A stretch of 64,000 nt of DNA from Sipunculus nudus (GCA_026874595.1 CM049313.1:66514159-66578158); one strand, 5' to 3'. Counted from the first letter of the stretch, positions 1 through 10,066 are shown. A program made the numbers and translations. Notes: generated by a model from the letters alone, not told the origin.

Positions 1-1640
1 CAGCCACAATTGAATGTAAAGTTTTTATTTAGTGTGTGGCACAGATTCCGCAAGAGTTTAACCTCTGTCCTGCGGGACTCATCTTATCTTCGAGGAATAT
101 ATGAGGACCGGGTTTATTTATTACCGGGGGCAATGAACCATTCGAGCATGAACATAATATGACAACATTTGAGTCAGACGGCATATCTCAATCAAAATAA
201 TCACACTTGCTATAAATTATTTTGTAAAGTATTGAAATACCTTCAGATGTACTTAGATCAGTCTTACACAGCCTGATGTGTAACTTACTGTGTGAAACAA
301 GCTTATTGCAAATCTTGGACTCCAGCTGTGTCAGAATTAATATCTTAATTATATCTTTCATAATCGTAGTTTGTTTGAAAAGAGAGCCTGGTTCTTGGTA
401 TGTTGGAATGACTGACCCAGTATTATAAATCAATAATATATATATATATACAAACAGCATTGTTGTCGTTAATCACCAAATCAGTCCCTATTATGAGACC
501 AAACGTGCTTTGTTAAGGTGGTTTAAGTGACCATTTTTAACCTAAATTACCCCATCTGCCCTGCACTGTGATGAAGAACTTAGCACCAGGACGGACTGAC
601 AAAAAATGCCGGAAAAAGACATAAAAGAAAGAAAAGGCCTTACTAAATAAGCGACTTCCTTAGAAATAAACATGTTTATGCCTTTCACAGATATCAGCTT
701 TGTGATTAAACAATGAGTAAATCTCCAAAATTGGTAACATTTAAACTGTGATAGATCATGGTTTAATTGTCTATAATACATCGTTGCTGTTTCGCCCCCC
801 GCAAATGACATGCTTTCAATACTTTCCTAAGTAATCGTTTATAGCCTTCTCAGCATTTCAAGTAATTTGGAGAATTCCCTGATTTTGTCCTCGGGATGAA
901 TACTGAAAGTTCTGAACTCTATTGGAGAGTGACATACTTAGAATCCATCACAGCTTATCAACCACTTGATACGTTGCTTGGGCATGAGGCAAAATACAGT
1001 ATATTTAGTCCTTTTTGATTGATTGTTTATTTCCACTTTCATATAATAACTTAACTAACAATATATATGACTTACCCGCGCTTGCAAAAAAACATAACCC
1101 CCGCCTTTTAAAGGAGGTAACAATATATATGAGTATAACAGAAATAAATAAATTCGAACAAATTCTAATGAAAGGGTAAACTATGAACTGTTAACGTACT
1201 AGGCTTGCAGTGTAATGCAACTTGATGAAAACGTCTAAGTATAGATTAATATTTTTATTTTTAACCACACATTTTCGGAACCACACGACTAAGGAGCTCT
1301 TAACTATCAAAGCTTATGAATAATACTCAGTCTGTGTATACACTAAGGCGTCTTCATCATAATCATCATCATCATTTTATATTCGTCAAAAAGATAGACT
1401 GATTGCTGTAATTTCAAAGACAGAAATGTAAAATACATCAAACAAATTTGTCAGACAAACAACCGGTCAAAGTATGACAAAAGTTTAATTTTGATGAGGG
1501 TTGGAAAATAACATAATTTTTTTCCCGATTATTCAGCAAACACACGTTTCAACATTTGCACCTCTGCTTTTGTACAAACAATAACTCCCCACCTGACTCT
1601 AATGTATTTATGCAGAGATCGATTTAACGAATTGGTACAT
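1..1640. other. Intergenic, no gene recognised
   Basis: AT-rich sequence with only short ORFs of ordinary composition and a tiny (TA)n tract near 438-450. I see no repeat shared with the rest of the window, no exon with convincing splice signals and no RNA gene. Confidence 0.5.
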
Positions 1641-1654
1641 TTTGGAGGCAGATT

Positions 1655-1974
1655 TTAAAACCAATATTTCTTTCTTCGCAGGTTGGGGGATGGCTTCTCT
1701 TTTTGTTTATAAGGTTTATACCCAGACTCCTGGAAGAGGACTGTTGACAAAAAGCCACTTAGCCTTTTAGATAAAAGACTTGGGATAGGCGCGGAACACC
1801 ACAAAACAGTTCCTTCGTTATAAACGCTACATCCTTTGGCAGTTTTCCTTCTCTGTTCCACACGTCCTTTTAATACAAAGAGCTGATAGTCTTCTAAAAT
1901 ATATGCATCAAGAGGACGTTTTGATACATTGTTGCTTTTTGATGAAAGGAAATCCGGGGGCGAGGTGTCTGGTC
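1655..1974 (-). CDS. Candidate internal exon, unidentified
   Basis: On the minus strand an open frame of about 105 codons follows a pyrimidine-rich tract ending in TTTTCTTCCAG at 1975-1985, which is a good splice-acceptor consensus. The peptide begins GPDTSPPDFLSSK and has a mixed, non-repetitive composition (YILEDYQLFVLKGR, later SLLSKRLSGFL). It is longer than expected by chance in DNA this AT-rich. I do not recognise a family. No clear donor is visible at the 3' end, and the frame runs on to a stop near 1655. It could be an exon, a fragment of an old pseudogene, or a chance ORF. Confidence 0.22.
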
Positions 1975-1999
1975 CCTGGAAGAAAACCATTGAGTGTCG

Positions 2000-2832
2000 T
2001 AACAGCTACCAAACATCGCCAAGACGAGTCTGATAATTCTGCTCCTTGATGTTGGCGCTAAGGGCCGAGTACCCTTGTGGGCCTCAACCGGAAGTTCCCT
2101 AATGACAAGTTAGATATTAAGGGTCGTCGGCCCAAGAGAGAGGTGTATAAAAAATAATTTTTTCCGCAAAAATACATAAAAGAGTGACCGCTGATGCAAT
2201 AACTAGGTTAATCATCGGCCTGTACGTTAATCATCGCCCTGTACTTGTCTCATATCAAGATTTGCCTCTCAGTCATACAGTCTTTTGAAAAACATTATTT
2301 TCTTTTTTAAAATATGATTCACGCCCTACTTTAATAGAGTATACAATCTACTGTCTAAATGATATATTACGAGCTTAGATTTTGAGAGATTGTCAATGAA
2401 TATTTGCTTTAACAACGAACGTCTTCTAGACATAATATAATAACCATTTCTTGATTAAGGGTTCTTATTTTCATAATATTCCTTTTCCCAACTTCAAAGT
2501 TCTTGATCTCAGACACACACCTCTTGATGCGATCATATTTAATGAAAATTACGTCACATAATGTCTAAAGTAGTACTTGTGTCTGAATTGAACAAAAAAA
2601 AATCAGTGAGCATCCTACTCATTTAAAATACAAATGGCAGAAGGTTTTACATAAATATTTTCCGCTTTGCCAGAGTAATATCTATTACAATATTGCTGAG
2701 ACGAGAGTAAGGTACGTGATGGGCGTGCCACGCATAGAATACGACGTACCAGTGACGTCATGGCTATATAGTTTCGACGGATTGTGGTGGTAAATCACTT
2801 CTGAGTTGCACTAGATTTTACGGATTATGAAT
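2000..2832. other. Intergenic, no gene recognised
   Basis: No coding signal seen. One perfect cAMP-response-element palindrome TGACGTCA lies at 2753-2760, just before the foldback-like element. A single 8-mer is not evidence of a promoter. Confidence 0.4.
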
Positions 2833-2837
2833 ACATG

Positions 2838-3087
2838 TGTTACGACCCATAATGTAATACGACGGTTGGTCCATAATGTTATAACGGCCCGTATTGTAAT
2901 AAAACGACCCATAATGTAATAATCATACCCTACCCATATTTTAATAAAACTGGCCCATACTGTAGTAACGGCCCATAATGTAATAAAAAAAACGGCCAAG
3001 ATTGTAATAACGGCCCATTTGGTAAAAAAAAAAACGACCCATATTGTTATAATCATACCTTACCCATAACGTAATAAAACGGGAAGT
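2838..3087 (+). repeat. Left foldback arm, tandem CCCATAATGTAATA-type units
   Basis: About a dozen imperfect units with core (C/A)GGCCCAT-A-(A/T)TGTAATA, separated by A-rich spacers. Units vary in length and base at several positions, so this is a degenerate minisatellite rather than a recent array. The minus-strand reading gives the low-complexity peptide pattern (I/T)xWAVxT and should not be called a gene. Confidence 0.75.
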
Positions 3088-3404
3088 GGGAAAAACGGCC
3101 AATATTGAAATAACATGTATTTAAGCTAAAGAATGAATCCCAAATCTCACAGGCGATATGTCTTTTGAGAATACCTTCTAAAATGACAGCCATTTTGGTT
3201 CCTCATTGGTATAAGAGATGCAGTCATAATGGAAATCCAGTAAAACAGTCAACATTTATGTTGTCTACGTAAATTTGACATGAATTTAATCATAATCTTC
3301 TAAACTGCATTTTTTTACAATATTAGTCTTTTTGTCCATTTTAGCCCCCGACATGCAGATTACAGTAAAGATGAGGCAAAGTTATTACAATGCTACTCAT
3401 TTAT

Positions 3405-3563
3405 TATTACGGTATTGGCGATTATTACAATATTGACCGTTTCTACAACAAAATAGGCAGTTTCTACTACAATACTGACCATGGTTACAATATGGGTCAT
3501 TATTACAATATGAGTCGTAATAACTACCCTTAATGTAATAAACGTCCCATATTGTAATAACGG
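3405..3563. repeat. Inner inverted cluster of the same foldback unit
   Basis: From about 3405 to 3520 the unit is read as TTACAATATGGGTC (inverse orientation), and from 3521 to 3563 as the opposite CCCATATTGTAATAACGG. This creates a head-to-head junction near 3521. It lies immediately before the pogo-like element. Confidence 0.6.
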
Positions 3564-3577
3564 CAAATATATATATA

Positions 3578-4868
3578 CAGTGAAACCTGTCTAAAGCGGA
3601 CAGTCAAGGGACTCAATCATTTTGTCCTTAATAGTGAAGTGTCCTTATTAGGCAGGTTGTTCTTGGTTGATAACTGGAGGATTATTAATAAAGACAACGA
3701 ACAGCTGCAAGAAGGTGTTTACTGTATTATAGCAGATTTCATGTGTATGTACAACATATTCATGCACACATCATACATTCAATATTCATATACAAACTGT
3801 GATTATTTTTACTTATCTCAAGTAGTGAACAATATAAGGAGAAAAGTCTATGAAGACGTCCGTTAAAAACAATGTTCACATTCTCGCGGACGCTCTTTTT
3901 CGCTGATTCACTCAGTTGAATAAGCTTGACTTTCTCAGATAGCATAATCTCCCGCCTAGGTGTACGTGTGGTGCCACCTGGTGGCATTGCCTAAAAATCT
4001 CCTTGTTCAGCTGGCCAAATGCGATAATCTCAAAGATAATGACGACGTTGATAATGCGAAGATTGTAATGGCTAAGAACCTTGGAACATTCGTTTTTATA
4101 GGTAATTGTAGCCTTAGTATATAAAAACGTTTTTAATGATGGTAGTTTGGTTTGATTTGCTTTAATGTTGAAGGCACCCGAGATTAAACGAACCCCGAGG
4201 AGCTTGTGCACGGCGGCACGGTACAAACAGCTACGGAGAGAGCAGTTGTTTGACACTGAGCAGATCAGTTTGAGATATACTAAGCAAAACCGATAAATTA
4301 ACATCAAAAGCCTGCTATAACAAAGGGGCTAATTTTACCGTTGGATATTGCGTGGTGAGATCAGGGACGCATGGGTAATCGGTAGCCGTTTAATTAATTC
4401 AATGACGCGAGGTCGAGCGAAAGATATGTAGCTTCGCAACGTGTGAATGATCAACCGTGAAATAAAGTTACACGATGTTTACCGTTTCATATTTTCTGTG
4501 TTTAACGTAGGAGCACATCACACCGTGACATGAGCACTAACACGCATCAAGGTAACAACTGGGGACTGCATAATCCTTTGTGTTCCAGTCCCAGGTGGGA
4601 CTGTACCGGTGGTCTTTGATGTTGCCCGGGGCGAGTGATCAGAGTCCGCCGAAGGTGGCGTATCATGTCCGCATTTGTCAGTTTCATTTACTCTAAGAAT
4701 GTTGGTTTGAGTTGAAATCTGCTGTTCGTTATCCGCAGTAGTGAGGTGTCCGCCTTACAGAGGTTCCGCTTATACATAACTTATATGGAATTTTGAAGGG
4801 ATTTAACTATCTTGTCCGTTATAACCAGTTGTCCGTCTGAGTAAGGTGTCCGTTAGACCAATTTTCCT

Positions 4869-4870
<2 letters not shown>
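3578..4870 (-). mobile_element. Decayed pogo/Tigger-like DNA transposon, internally deleted
   Basis: The left end TA|CAGTGAAACCTGTCTAAAGC at 3576 and the right end, which read inward is CAAGGAAAATTGGTCTAACG next to TA at 4871, form imperfect inverted ends of about 30 bp. Both ends carry a GGTCTAAnCGGACA-like core and are flanked by TA, the expected target. On the minus strand near 3873-3954 the peptide REIMLSEKVKLIQLSE..KKSVRE resembles the N-terminal helix-turn-helix (CENP-B/pogo DNA-binding domain) of Tigger transposases. No DDE catalytic domain is recognisable and the frame breaks soon after, so the copy is dead. At 1.29 kb it is shorter than a full Tigger element. Confidence 0.5.
3870..3987 (-). 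pseudogene. Remnant of pogo-type transposase N-terminus
   Basis: The minus-strand ORF opens with a short leader and then RREIMLSEKVKLIQLSE, which fits the start of the first helix-turn-helix of pogo/Tigger transposases (charged, LxxKxxxI pattern, then SVRE for the second helix). After that the sequence no longer follows the family, which points to a frameshift or deletion. It sits inside the inverted ends described for the element. The assignment rests on motif recognition of fewer than 40 residues. Confidence 0.4.

Positions 4871-4959
<89 letters not shown>
4871..4959. repeat. (TA)n microsatellite, about 88 bp
   Basis: Uninterrupted TA dinucleotide run directly abutting the right end of the pogo-like element, probably expanded from its TA target duplication. 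Confidence 0.95.
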
Positions 4960-4961
<2 letters not shown>

Positions 4962-5179
4962 AATACTAATCAAGGAAAACCCCTAGAAACAGGCCAATGG
5001 GATTGGGTGAGGCACATTGTTTAGATTCATTTCGTAAATGGCGAGATTTCCTTATTCCTTTGAGACCAGGGCATTTAAATAATGTTATAAATATTAATTA
5101 GCAAAAGTAGTAAATAGCAATATAGCTATAGACTTATATATAGACAAAGTAACTGGGGAGCAAACATTACTCCTTCCCT

Positions 5180-5217
5180 TTAGCCCCTCCCCCTTCGAAT
5201 TTCTGGATCCGCTACTG
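5180..5217 (-). repeat. hAT-like element terminus remnant
   Basis: The stretch ending ATTTCTGGATCCGCTACTG is the inverse of CAGTAGCGGATCCAG, a common end of non-autonomous hAT-type elements, followed inward by the usual C/G-rich tract. No matching left end was found, so it appears truncated. Confidence 0.35.
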
Positions 5218-5695
5218 ATGATGGCCCCCGCCCCTCCCTCAAACCTGGCTAAGCCCCAGAATCTCCCCCGCCCTGAGCCCTATGCTTTACCTCTAGTACA
5301 CAGAATCAGGCATTTTCAAATTGTTGTGATGTTTGGGCGTAATGTTATTTTTTTTAAAATTAAATTGTATAAGTGTCACTCTTGAATCGCACGAATTACG
5401 CATCCAGGTGTTAACTTCAAATACGCGTTTTGAAATTTTTTAATCTATGCGACGTGTTATTGACCTATGCATATAAGTGCATCAAATATTGCAGCAGTAC
5501 CTACATTTATAATTTCTCAATCTCGGGAGGTTTCAAGAGATCATATAAAATATTCTCTATGATACATTGAGCAAAACTCACTGAAATTTAAAGCTTCATG
5601 TTTATTTTTTACAGAATATAAATACATTCAATGTATCGATAAAAAGAGTTTTGTATATTTTATCTTTTAAAATTGACAGAATATTTACATTTTGG

Positions 5696-5698
<3 letters not shown>

Positions 5699-5759
<61 letters not shown>
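5699..5759. repeat. (TA)n microsatellite, about 60 bp
   Basis: Pure TA run forming the left flank of the miniature LTR element. The right flank of that element is also TA-rich, so the element probably inserted into a TA array. Confidence 0.95.
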
Positions 5760-5763
<4 letters not shown>

Positions 5764-5915
5764 ACGGGGTGACATAAAAGCGGACCGAACTGTCTCGCTA
5801 GTGAAGCTTGATTTTCTAGCGAAGCGGTTGGTTCTCCTGACTTGTGGGCCACCGTTATGGGTTCGAATCCCGGATCGACCCAGAATTTTCCCCTGAGCAA
5901 TTTTTCTTCGTAACA
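5760..5915 (+). repeat. 5' LTR-like repeat of the miniature element
   Basis: 156 bp, TGTTACGGGG to CGTAACA. It contains TAGCGAAGCGG (5817-5827, A-box consensus) and GGTTCGAATCC (5860-5870, perfect B box), 43 bp apart start to start, the spacing of a real tRNA. The flanking acceptor-stem halves do not pair, so it is tRNA-derived rather than a tRNA gene. Confidence 0.7.
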
Positions 5916-6019
5916 AAATTGGGGCTTGTCCAAGGTGGCCCAGGGAATAAGCTCACCAAAGTGTGACTCCTGGGATAATGAGTCTTGTTCTGATAGCGGA
6001 ACGCTCTTAAGAGGGGGTT

Positions 6020-6177
6020 TGTTACGAGTTGACATAAAAGCGGACCGAACTGTCTCGCTAGCGAAGCTTGCTTTTATAGCAATGCGGTTGGTACGCCGGA
6101 CTTGTACGCCACCGTTATTGGTTCGAATCCCGCGTATCGACCCAAAATTATCCCCCGAGCAATTTGTCGTCGTAACT
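6020..6177 (+). repeat. 3' LTR-like repeat of the miniature element
   Basis: 158 bp copy of the upstream repeat with about 20 differences. A-box-like TAGCAATGCGG lies at 6077-6087 and the B box GGTTCGAATCC at 6120-6130, again 43 bp apart. The B box is unchanged while other positions vary. Confidence 0.7.
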
Positions 6178-6200
6178 ATATATACATTCTTTTAATATAC

Positions 6201-6204
<4 letters not shown>

Positions 6205-6246
<42 letters not shown>
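6205..6246. repeat. (TA)n microsatellite
   Basis: TA run of about 40 bp downstream of the miniature LTR element. Confidence 0.95.
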
Positions 6247-6247
<1 letters not shown>

Positions 6248-6375
6248 AGTGTATAAGCTTTAATGGACTCAGGTGCTTAAATAAATCCTTGAAATGTACC
6301 CAGAAGAAATATTAAGGTGTTTTCAGCAAACCAAAATTCATTCAATACCTGTTTTTGTTGGGTTTTATTCAGAAA

Positions 6376-6378
<3 letters not shown>

Positions 6379-6452
<74 letters not shown>

Positions 6453-6456
6453 TATT
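6379..6456. repeat. (TA)n microsatellite
   Basis: TA run of about 75 bp with one AATATATATA interruption near its end. Confidence 0.95.
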
Positions 6457-6704
6457 CATTTTTTTTAATTATCCGGTATATCTTGTTTAAATACTTTATC
6501 ATCCTATTTAAACACCGTTTCAACAAAAGAATAAACATGAATCATGGCCATATTTCGCTCATATTAGCTTGGTCACAGTTTAAACAGATAGTCATTATGT
6601 AATCCGGTGGATTTCATACTTTTATGCTCTCTTACACATGCTTGTCACTAAAAGACAATATTTGAACTGCCTAAGTTAATTTGCATGAAATTTGAATTAT
6701 AAAG

Positions 6705-6915
6705 TTATTGGCCGTTTTACCCCCCTGCGATTTTATTACATTATGGGCCGTTTTACCCACTCGCGATTTTATAACAATATGGGCAGGGTATGGTTATTAA
6801 AATATGGGCCGTTTTGTTATTACATTATGGGCCGTTATTACATTATGGGTCGTTTTTATTACAATATGGGCCGTTATTGCTTTATGAGATGGTTATTACA
6901 TTATGTGTCGTAACA
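6705..6915 (-). repeat. Right foldback arm, inverse of the 2838-3087 array
   Basis: Units of the type TTACATTATGGGCCGTT, the reverse complement of the left arm, in about nine imperfect copies ending at GTGTCGTAACA. The regular plus-strand peptide pattern (YYIMGRF) is a translation of the repeat, not a protein. Confidence 0.75.
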
Positions 6916-6935
6916 ACATGGTTGCTTTCTGCTGT

Positions 6936-7791
6936 TGTTGCGGAACCTAATAACAACAGATCACGTAATCGTAACGACGCAAATTTCAAACGGAGATAAA
7001 AAAAAAAATCAGATTCCGTAAAACTAGGCAGCGTGAAATGTCTAGGGGAATAAATAAAGAAGTCAGTGTTTTTTTGTTAACAAATAATCATAACTTATTC
7101 TTAGAACAATCCTACCATTACAATACACTAAATAAATACAATTACACAGTATAACAATAATACAAATGTACAGTACCAGAGTGTCCGGATCCTAGGCTTT
7201 GATATCTAGATTCCATCACTGTCACAGCTCAACAAGAGACCTTTAACACAAATAAACCAGATGAACAGTTCATGTAAATCTTCTCAGAGAATAGTCCGCT
7301 TTAATCTCGAAAACAGTCTGTTGTTATCCAAAAGTAAAGTTCTGGTAATTATTCCAAAGGCAAACTGAAGACAATCCGTATACAGTCTGTAAAAGTCAGT
7401 AGAATATCTGTAAGTTCTGCAATTATCGGAAAGGTCCGAAAAACACTGACGAGAGAGTCACACTCTTCCGTGTCCACTGGTATTTTCTCTCTGCCGGCTC
7501 TTAACACAGCCCCTATTTATAGCCTCCTCACCCGAAGCCAAAAACTTCCATTTTCACGAACATTTCAAACACAACAATATACACGCGCCCATAGCGCAGG
7601 AACTGACCCGAAACTTCCAGACTACAACGAACCCTGTGTCTCTACACTCTGTGAGCAAGCCGGAGTTCATCCACTGCGGTTTCCATAGCAACGCACAGGG
7701 CCCGCGATTAACACGAAACAGAGTGCCAACGCCAAATCCTGCACATAATAAAACAGATACATGTAACAATATAAAACCGGTACATGTTACA
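6936..7791 (-). mobile_element. Solitary LTR of an LTR retrotransposon
   Basis: Read on the minus strand it starts TGTAACATGTACCGG (7791 downward) and ends GGTTCCGCAACA (6936), matching TG...CA ends. Inside, at about 7519-7526, GGCTATAAATAGGGG is a strong TATA box in a moderately GC-rich stretch, as expected of a U3 promoter. The 195 bp closest to the 6936 end recur at 34229-34425, and both copies start at the same base, which fixes this boundary. No internal coding region or second LTR is adjacent, so it looks like a solo LTR. I could not find a target duplication (GCTGT against CCATT), so one end may be eroded. Confidence 0.55.
7510..7530 (-). promoter_or_regulatory. TATA box of the solo LTR
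   Basis: Minus-strand GGCTATAAATAGGGGC is a near-ideal Pol II TATA element. Transcription would run toward lower coordinates into the R/U5-like part. Confidence 0.5.
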
Positions 7792-7799
7792 CCATTTAT

Positions 7800-8340
7800 A
7801 TAAAATTATACACCAACCTTTGTCGTAATAATCTTCCAGTCGGCTACAGCATTTTAAACATTCTCGAAGCGTGGCCTTTGCTGTTGAAAAAAAAACAAGA
7901 AAAGTAAATCAATAGATATGAATTCAGAAAATGATTAAAATACGGCAGTACAAAATAAAATTAGTGTCCTACGGATTCGCTGCTCCTATTTGGTGGAGAA
8001 TTTTAGGTCCTTGTTGATGTTGCTTATTTGTATCATACCACAAACTCCCTGAAAGAATTCTTCATGGTAAGGAAAATTGACTAAATTAAGTGTTAAGCAT
8101 ATTCAACGTTTGAAGAACTTAAACGCGTTTTGTATTTTATAGACAACCTTGCAAAAATCATCATATTGTGTCTCATCCAGCAAATAAAAAAAATGAGAAA
8201 ATTTCGCCCCTTCGCACCAACATTTTTGTTCTGTACAATTTTTAAGTGTGTGGCTTAATTAAATATTTTCCTTATATTTCCATGTAATATTTCTATAAAC
8301 TATATTTATTTTACATGGATTGTATAACTTGTTATAATAA
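7800..8340. other. Intergenic, no gene recognised
   Basis: AT-rich sequence, no repeat copy or exon signal recognised. Confidence 0.4.
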
Positions 8341-8375
8341 CTTATATGCAGCACTCCCAAGAGCACAGTTGGTGG

Positions 8376-8515
8376 CGTTCAGCAGTCTGTAGGGGTGGAG
8401 GAAACTGGACGATACGGAAAACCACCGACTTTAGGCGGGCTATACTACAACCCACTCTCATAGCAACGCCAGGGATCAAACCTGGGTTCCCAACTTTCCA
8501 CCGTTTAATCCCTCG
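8376..8515 (-). mobile_element. SINE family 2, copy A
   Basis: Read on the minus strand this carries AGGTTTGATCCCTGG (B-box-like), then AGAGTGGGTTGTAG and a pyrimidine-rich tail of the type CCAGTTTCCTCC. The same blocks in the same order and spacing occur at 39985-40125 on the plus strand. The B-box-like motif in front of a shared body suggests a tRNA-derived SINE. The A-box region is poorly preserved here. Confidence 0.5.
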
Positions 8516-8822
8516 ACTGTCAAGACCCCATTTGATTGTCTTTTGTCAACAGTGTTTTGAATCCAATACCCGCTGGACTTATTCCATGTTTAGTAGAAAG
8601 TGCTCCAGGAGTTATAAGAGGGTCGCCTCAGTGACGCCACCTACAATGGCAATGTAGTTCAGGCCATTCAAAAAATATATATATATTTCTACAGACTCTT
8701 GGAACATAAAATACAGTGCGAGCGAGCGAATTTTTCTTTTCTTTTTTTTTTTTTCCTTTGAAGATATGCTCTGAACACAGCGTGTGACCTTCCGGGGACC
8801 TTCCACTCACACGCTGGGAGAA

Positions 8823-8989
8823 ATGGAAGAATTCTTCAGGTTTGGCAAGCGACCAAACCGACGCTTGGGTAAGGTTAATTCTGATTTGCTCAGCGTTTTA
8901 ACAACGATGGCCCAGGCGAAGCTCGTGCGGAATTGCAAGAGGGGAAATTTGCAGTGGGGATCATTGAATGACATCAGCTCACACCAGCA
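8823..8989 (+). CDS. Candidate first exon, unidentified
   Basis: GGGAGAAATGG gives a good translation-start context. The frame reads MEEFFRFGKRPNRRLGK and continues with mixed composition to SLNDISSHQQ, where CACCAGCAG is followed by GTTAGT, a usable splice donor. Without splicing the frame would continue to about 9110. No family is recognised and no downstream partner exon was found. It could equally be a chance ORF in a GC-richer patch. Confidence 0.2.
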
Positions 8990-9110
8990 GGTTAGTATAG
9001 ATACTGTCCTGAAAGGTTACGATTGCATCCTGCGTATACCAACGGGGGTGGTTAAATATTATGCAGAAGGGGATTCCACAGAGACAGCACCGCCTGGTGG
9101 CCAAACCTGA

Positions 9111-10020
9111 CGGACAACCGTGGTTTCATGCAGCGGTAGGTGGAGCTTAATGTTGAACAGAGCGTAACCGCTGCTAATGGAGCGTAGTGTGGACACTGTT
9201 CGTGAAATTTGCTTCATTTGTTGCAATTTTATATATGAATAACACAAGGTTTAGTCCATTTCCTTTAACCATTTGTTCATAGGGAATTAGTGAAATAGAA
9301 AAGATGAGCAATATTAGCAATTTCTATATTTGCAACAAAAACGAATGAACGAAAAATGGGAGGCATGAATCCTTTTTTGTATGGTCTTATCAAACTGATT
9401 ATCAAATAACCATGTTGGTTAATTTTAACACTGCTTCGTCTTAAGAAGTCACAGGTATATAGTATAGCAGTGAAATTTATCACGCCCCGCCCGAAAGAGT
9501 GACGTGTAATGTTTCATCTTGACAGGCAGCTGTTTATAAACAGTAAAATGCAATTGACTTTCTGTAACAGTAGACGGTGTGTTAGCTATTTTATCCTATC
9601 CCGTGGAAAAGCACATGTTCAGGAGACCGAGTAGCGAGATGATTCTTTGACGTCAGCCGTTGTTGTTAAACCAGTCGCGTCCCTAATTTGTCCCGCCATT
9701 TTTGCTTTGTTATAGTTTCTTTATATAGCACCGGTTCATGAAAAGCAGACTTGGGTTAATTTGGTTGGAACATTCCCGTATCGTTTACACAGCCTTCTAT
9801 TCACCGGTCTCATCAGATGGAATGTTGAAAAGTGCCGCAGGGAAGAGATAATTATATTCCTACTCGTGTTCTCTAAAATATTTCTTTACTTTGCCGCATA
9901 ATGCAGTCTTGGTACAAAAAATTGTATAGTGATTTTGGTCTTGCAATGACCGTGAAACGATGTTTGAATATTTTACCTCTTTTATTATTTGTAGTTTCAA
10001 GTATACGATGGCTGCCAAAA
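9111..10020. other. Intergenic, no gene recognised
   Basis: No exon recognised. A CRE palindrome TGACGTCA lies at 9648-9655 in a locally GC-richer stretch, which might be regulatory. Confidence 0.35.
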
Positions 10021-10026
10021 TATAAA

Positions 10027-10028
<2 letters not shown>

Positions 10029-10062
<34 letters not shown>
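10029..10062. repeat. (GA)n microsatellite
   Basis: Run of about 17 GA units, followed by a second short GAGAGA at 10070. Confidence 0.95.

Positions 10063-10066
<4 letters not shown>

Larger units (their letters stand above)
5760..6177 (+). mobile_element. Miniature LTR retroelement (TRIM-like) with tRNA-like LTRs
   Basis: Two direct repeats (5760-5915 and 6020-6177, roughly 87% identical by hand count) both start TGTTACG. The first ends CGTAACA and the second CGTAACT, fitting the TG...CA ends of LTRs. Between them are only 104 bp with no coding capacity. Just after the first repeat is TTGGGGCTTGTCC, which could serve as a primer-binding site because it contains TGG complementary to a tRNA CCA end. 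Just before the second repeat is the purine run AAGAGGGGG, a good polypurine tract. That order (LTR, PBS, short interior, PPT, LTR) is that of a terminal-repeat retrotransposon in miniature. Unusually, each repeat carries a spaced Pol III A box and B box. A target duplication cannot be read because both flanks are TA-rich. Confidence 0.6.
2838..6915. mobile_element. Foldback-like DNA element with repeat-built inverted ends
   Basis: The left end begins TGTTACGACCCATAATGTAA at 2838 and the right end closes with the near-exact inverse, TTACATTATGTGTCGTAACA, at 6896-6915. Both arms (about 2838-3087 and 6705-6915) consist of a variable 15-20 bp unit of the type ACGGCCCATAATGTAATA, in opposite orientations. 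The pentamer ACATG occurs directly outside each end (2833-2837 and 6916-6920), as a 5-bp target duplication would. Inverted ends made of internal tandem units resemble Foldback/Galileo-type elements. The interior holds later insertions (pogo-like copy, miniature LTR element, microsatellites) and no transposase assignable to it. A second inverted cluster at 3405-3563 makes the exact history uncertain: there may be two overlapping copies rather than one. Confidence 0.5.

Noticed and set aside
2811-3056. 81-codon minus-strand ORF rich in WAV/ITIW
   Set aside because: It is a translation of the degenerate CCCATAATGTAATA repeat in the foldback arm.
5602-6035. ORFs of 81-116 codons over 5.6-6.0 kb
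   Set aside because: They consist of Ile-Tyr runs from the TA microsatellite and of the tRNA-like LTR repeats. They appear on both strands and have no domain.
5817-6130. Two tRNA genes suggested by the B boxes
   Set aside because: The acceptor stem halves do not pair and no anticodon arm forms. The boxes lie inside LTR-like repeats, so these are tRNA-derived sequences, not tRNA genes.
7470-7769. ORFs of ~70 codons on both strands at 7.5-7.8 kb
   Set aside because: They fall within the U3-like part of the solo LTR around the TATA box and show no protein features.
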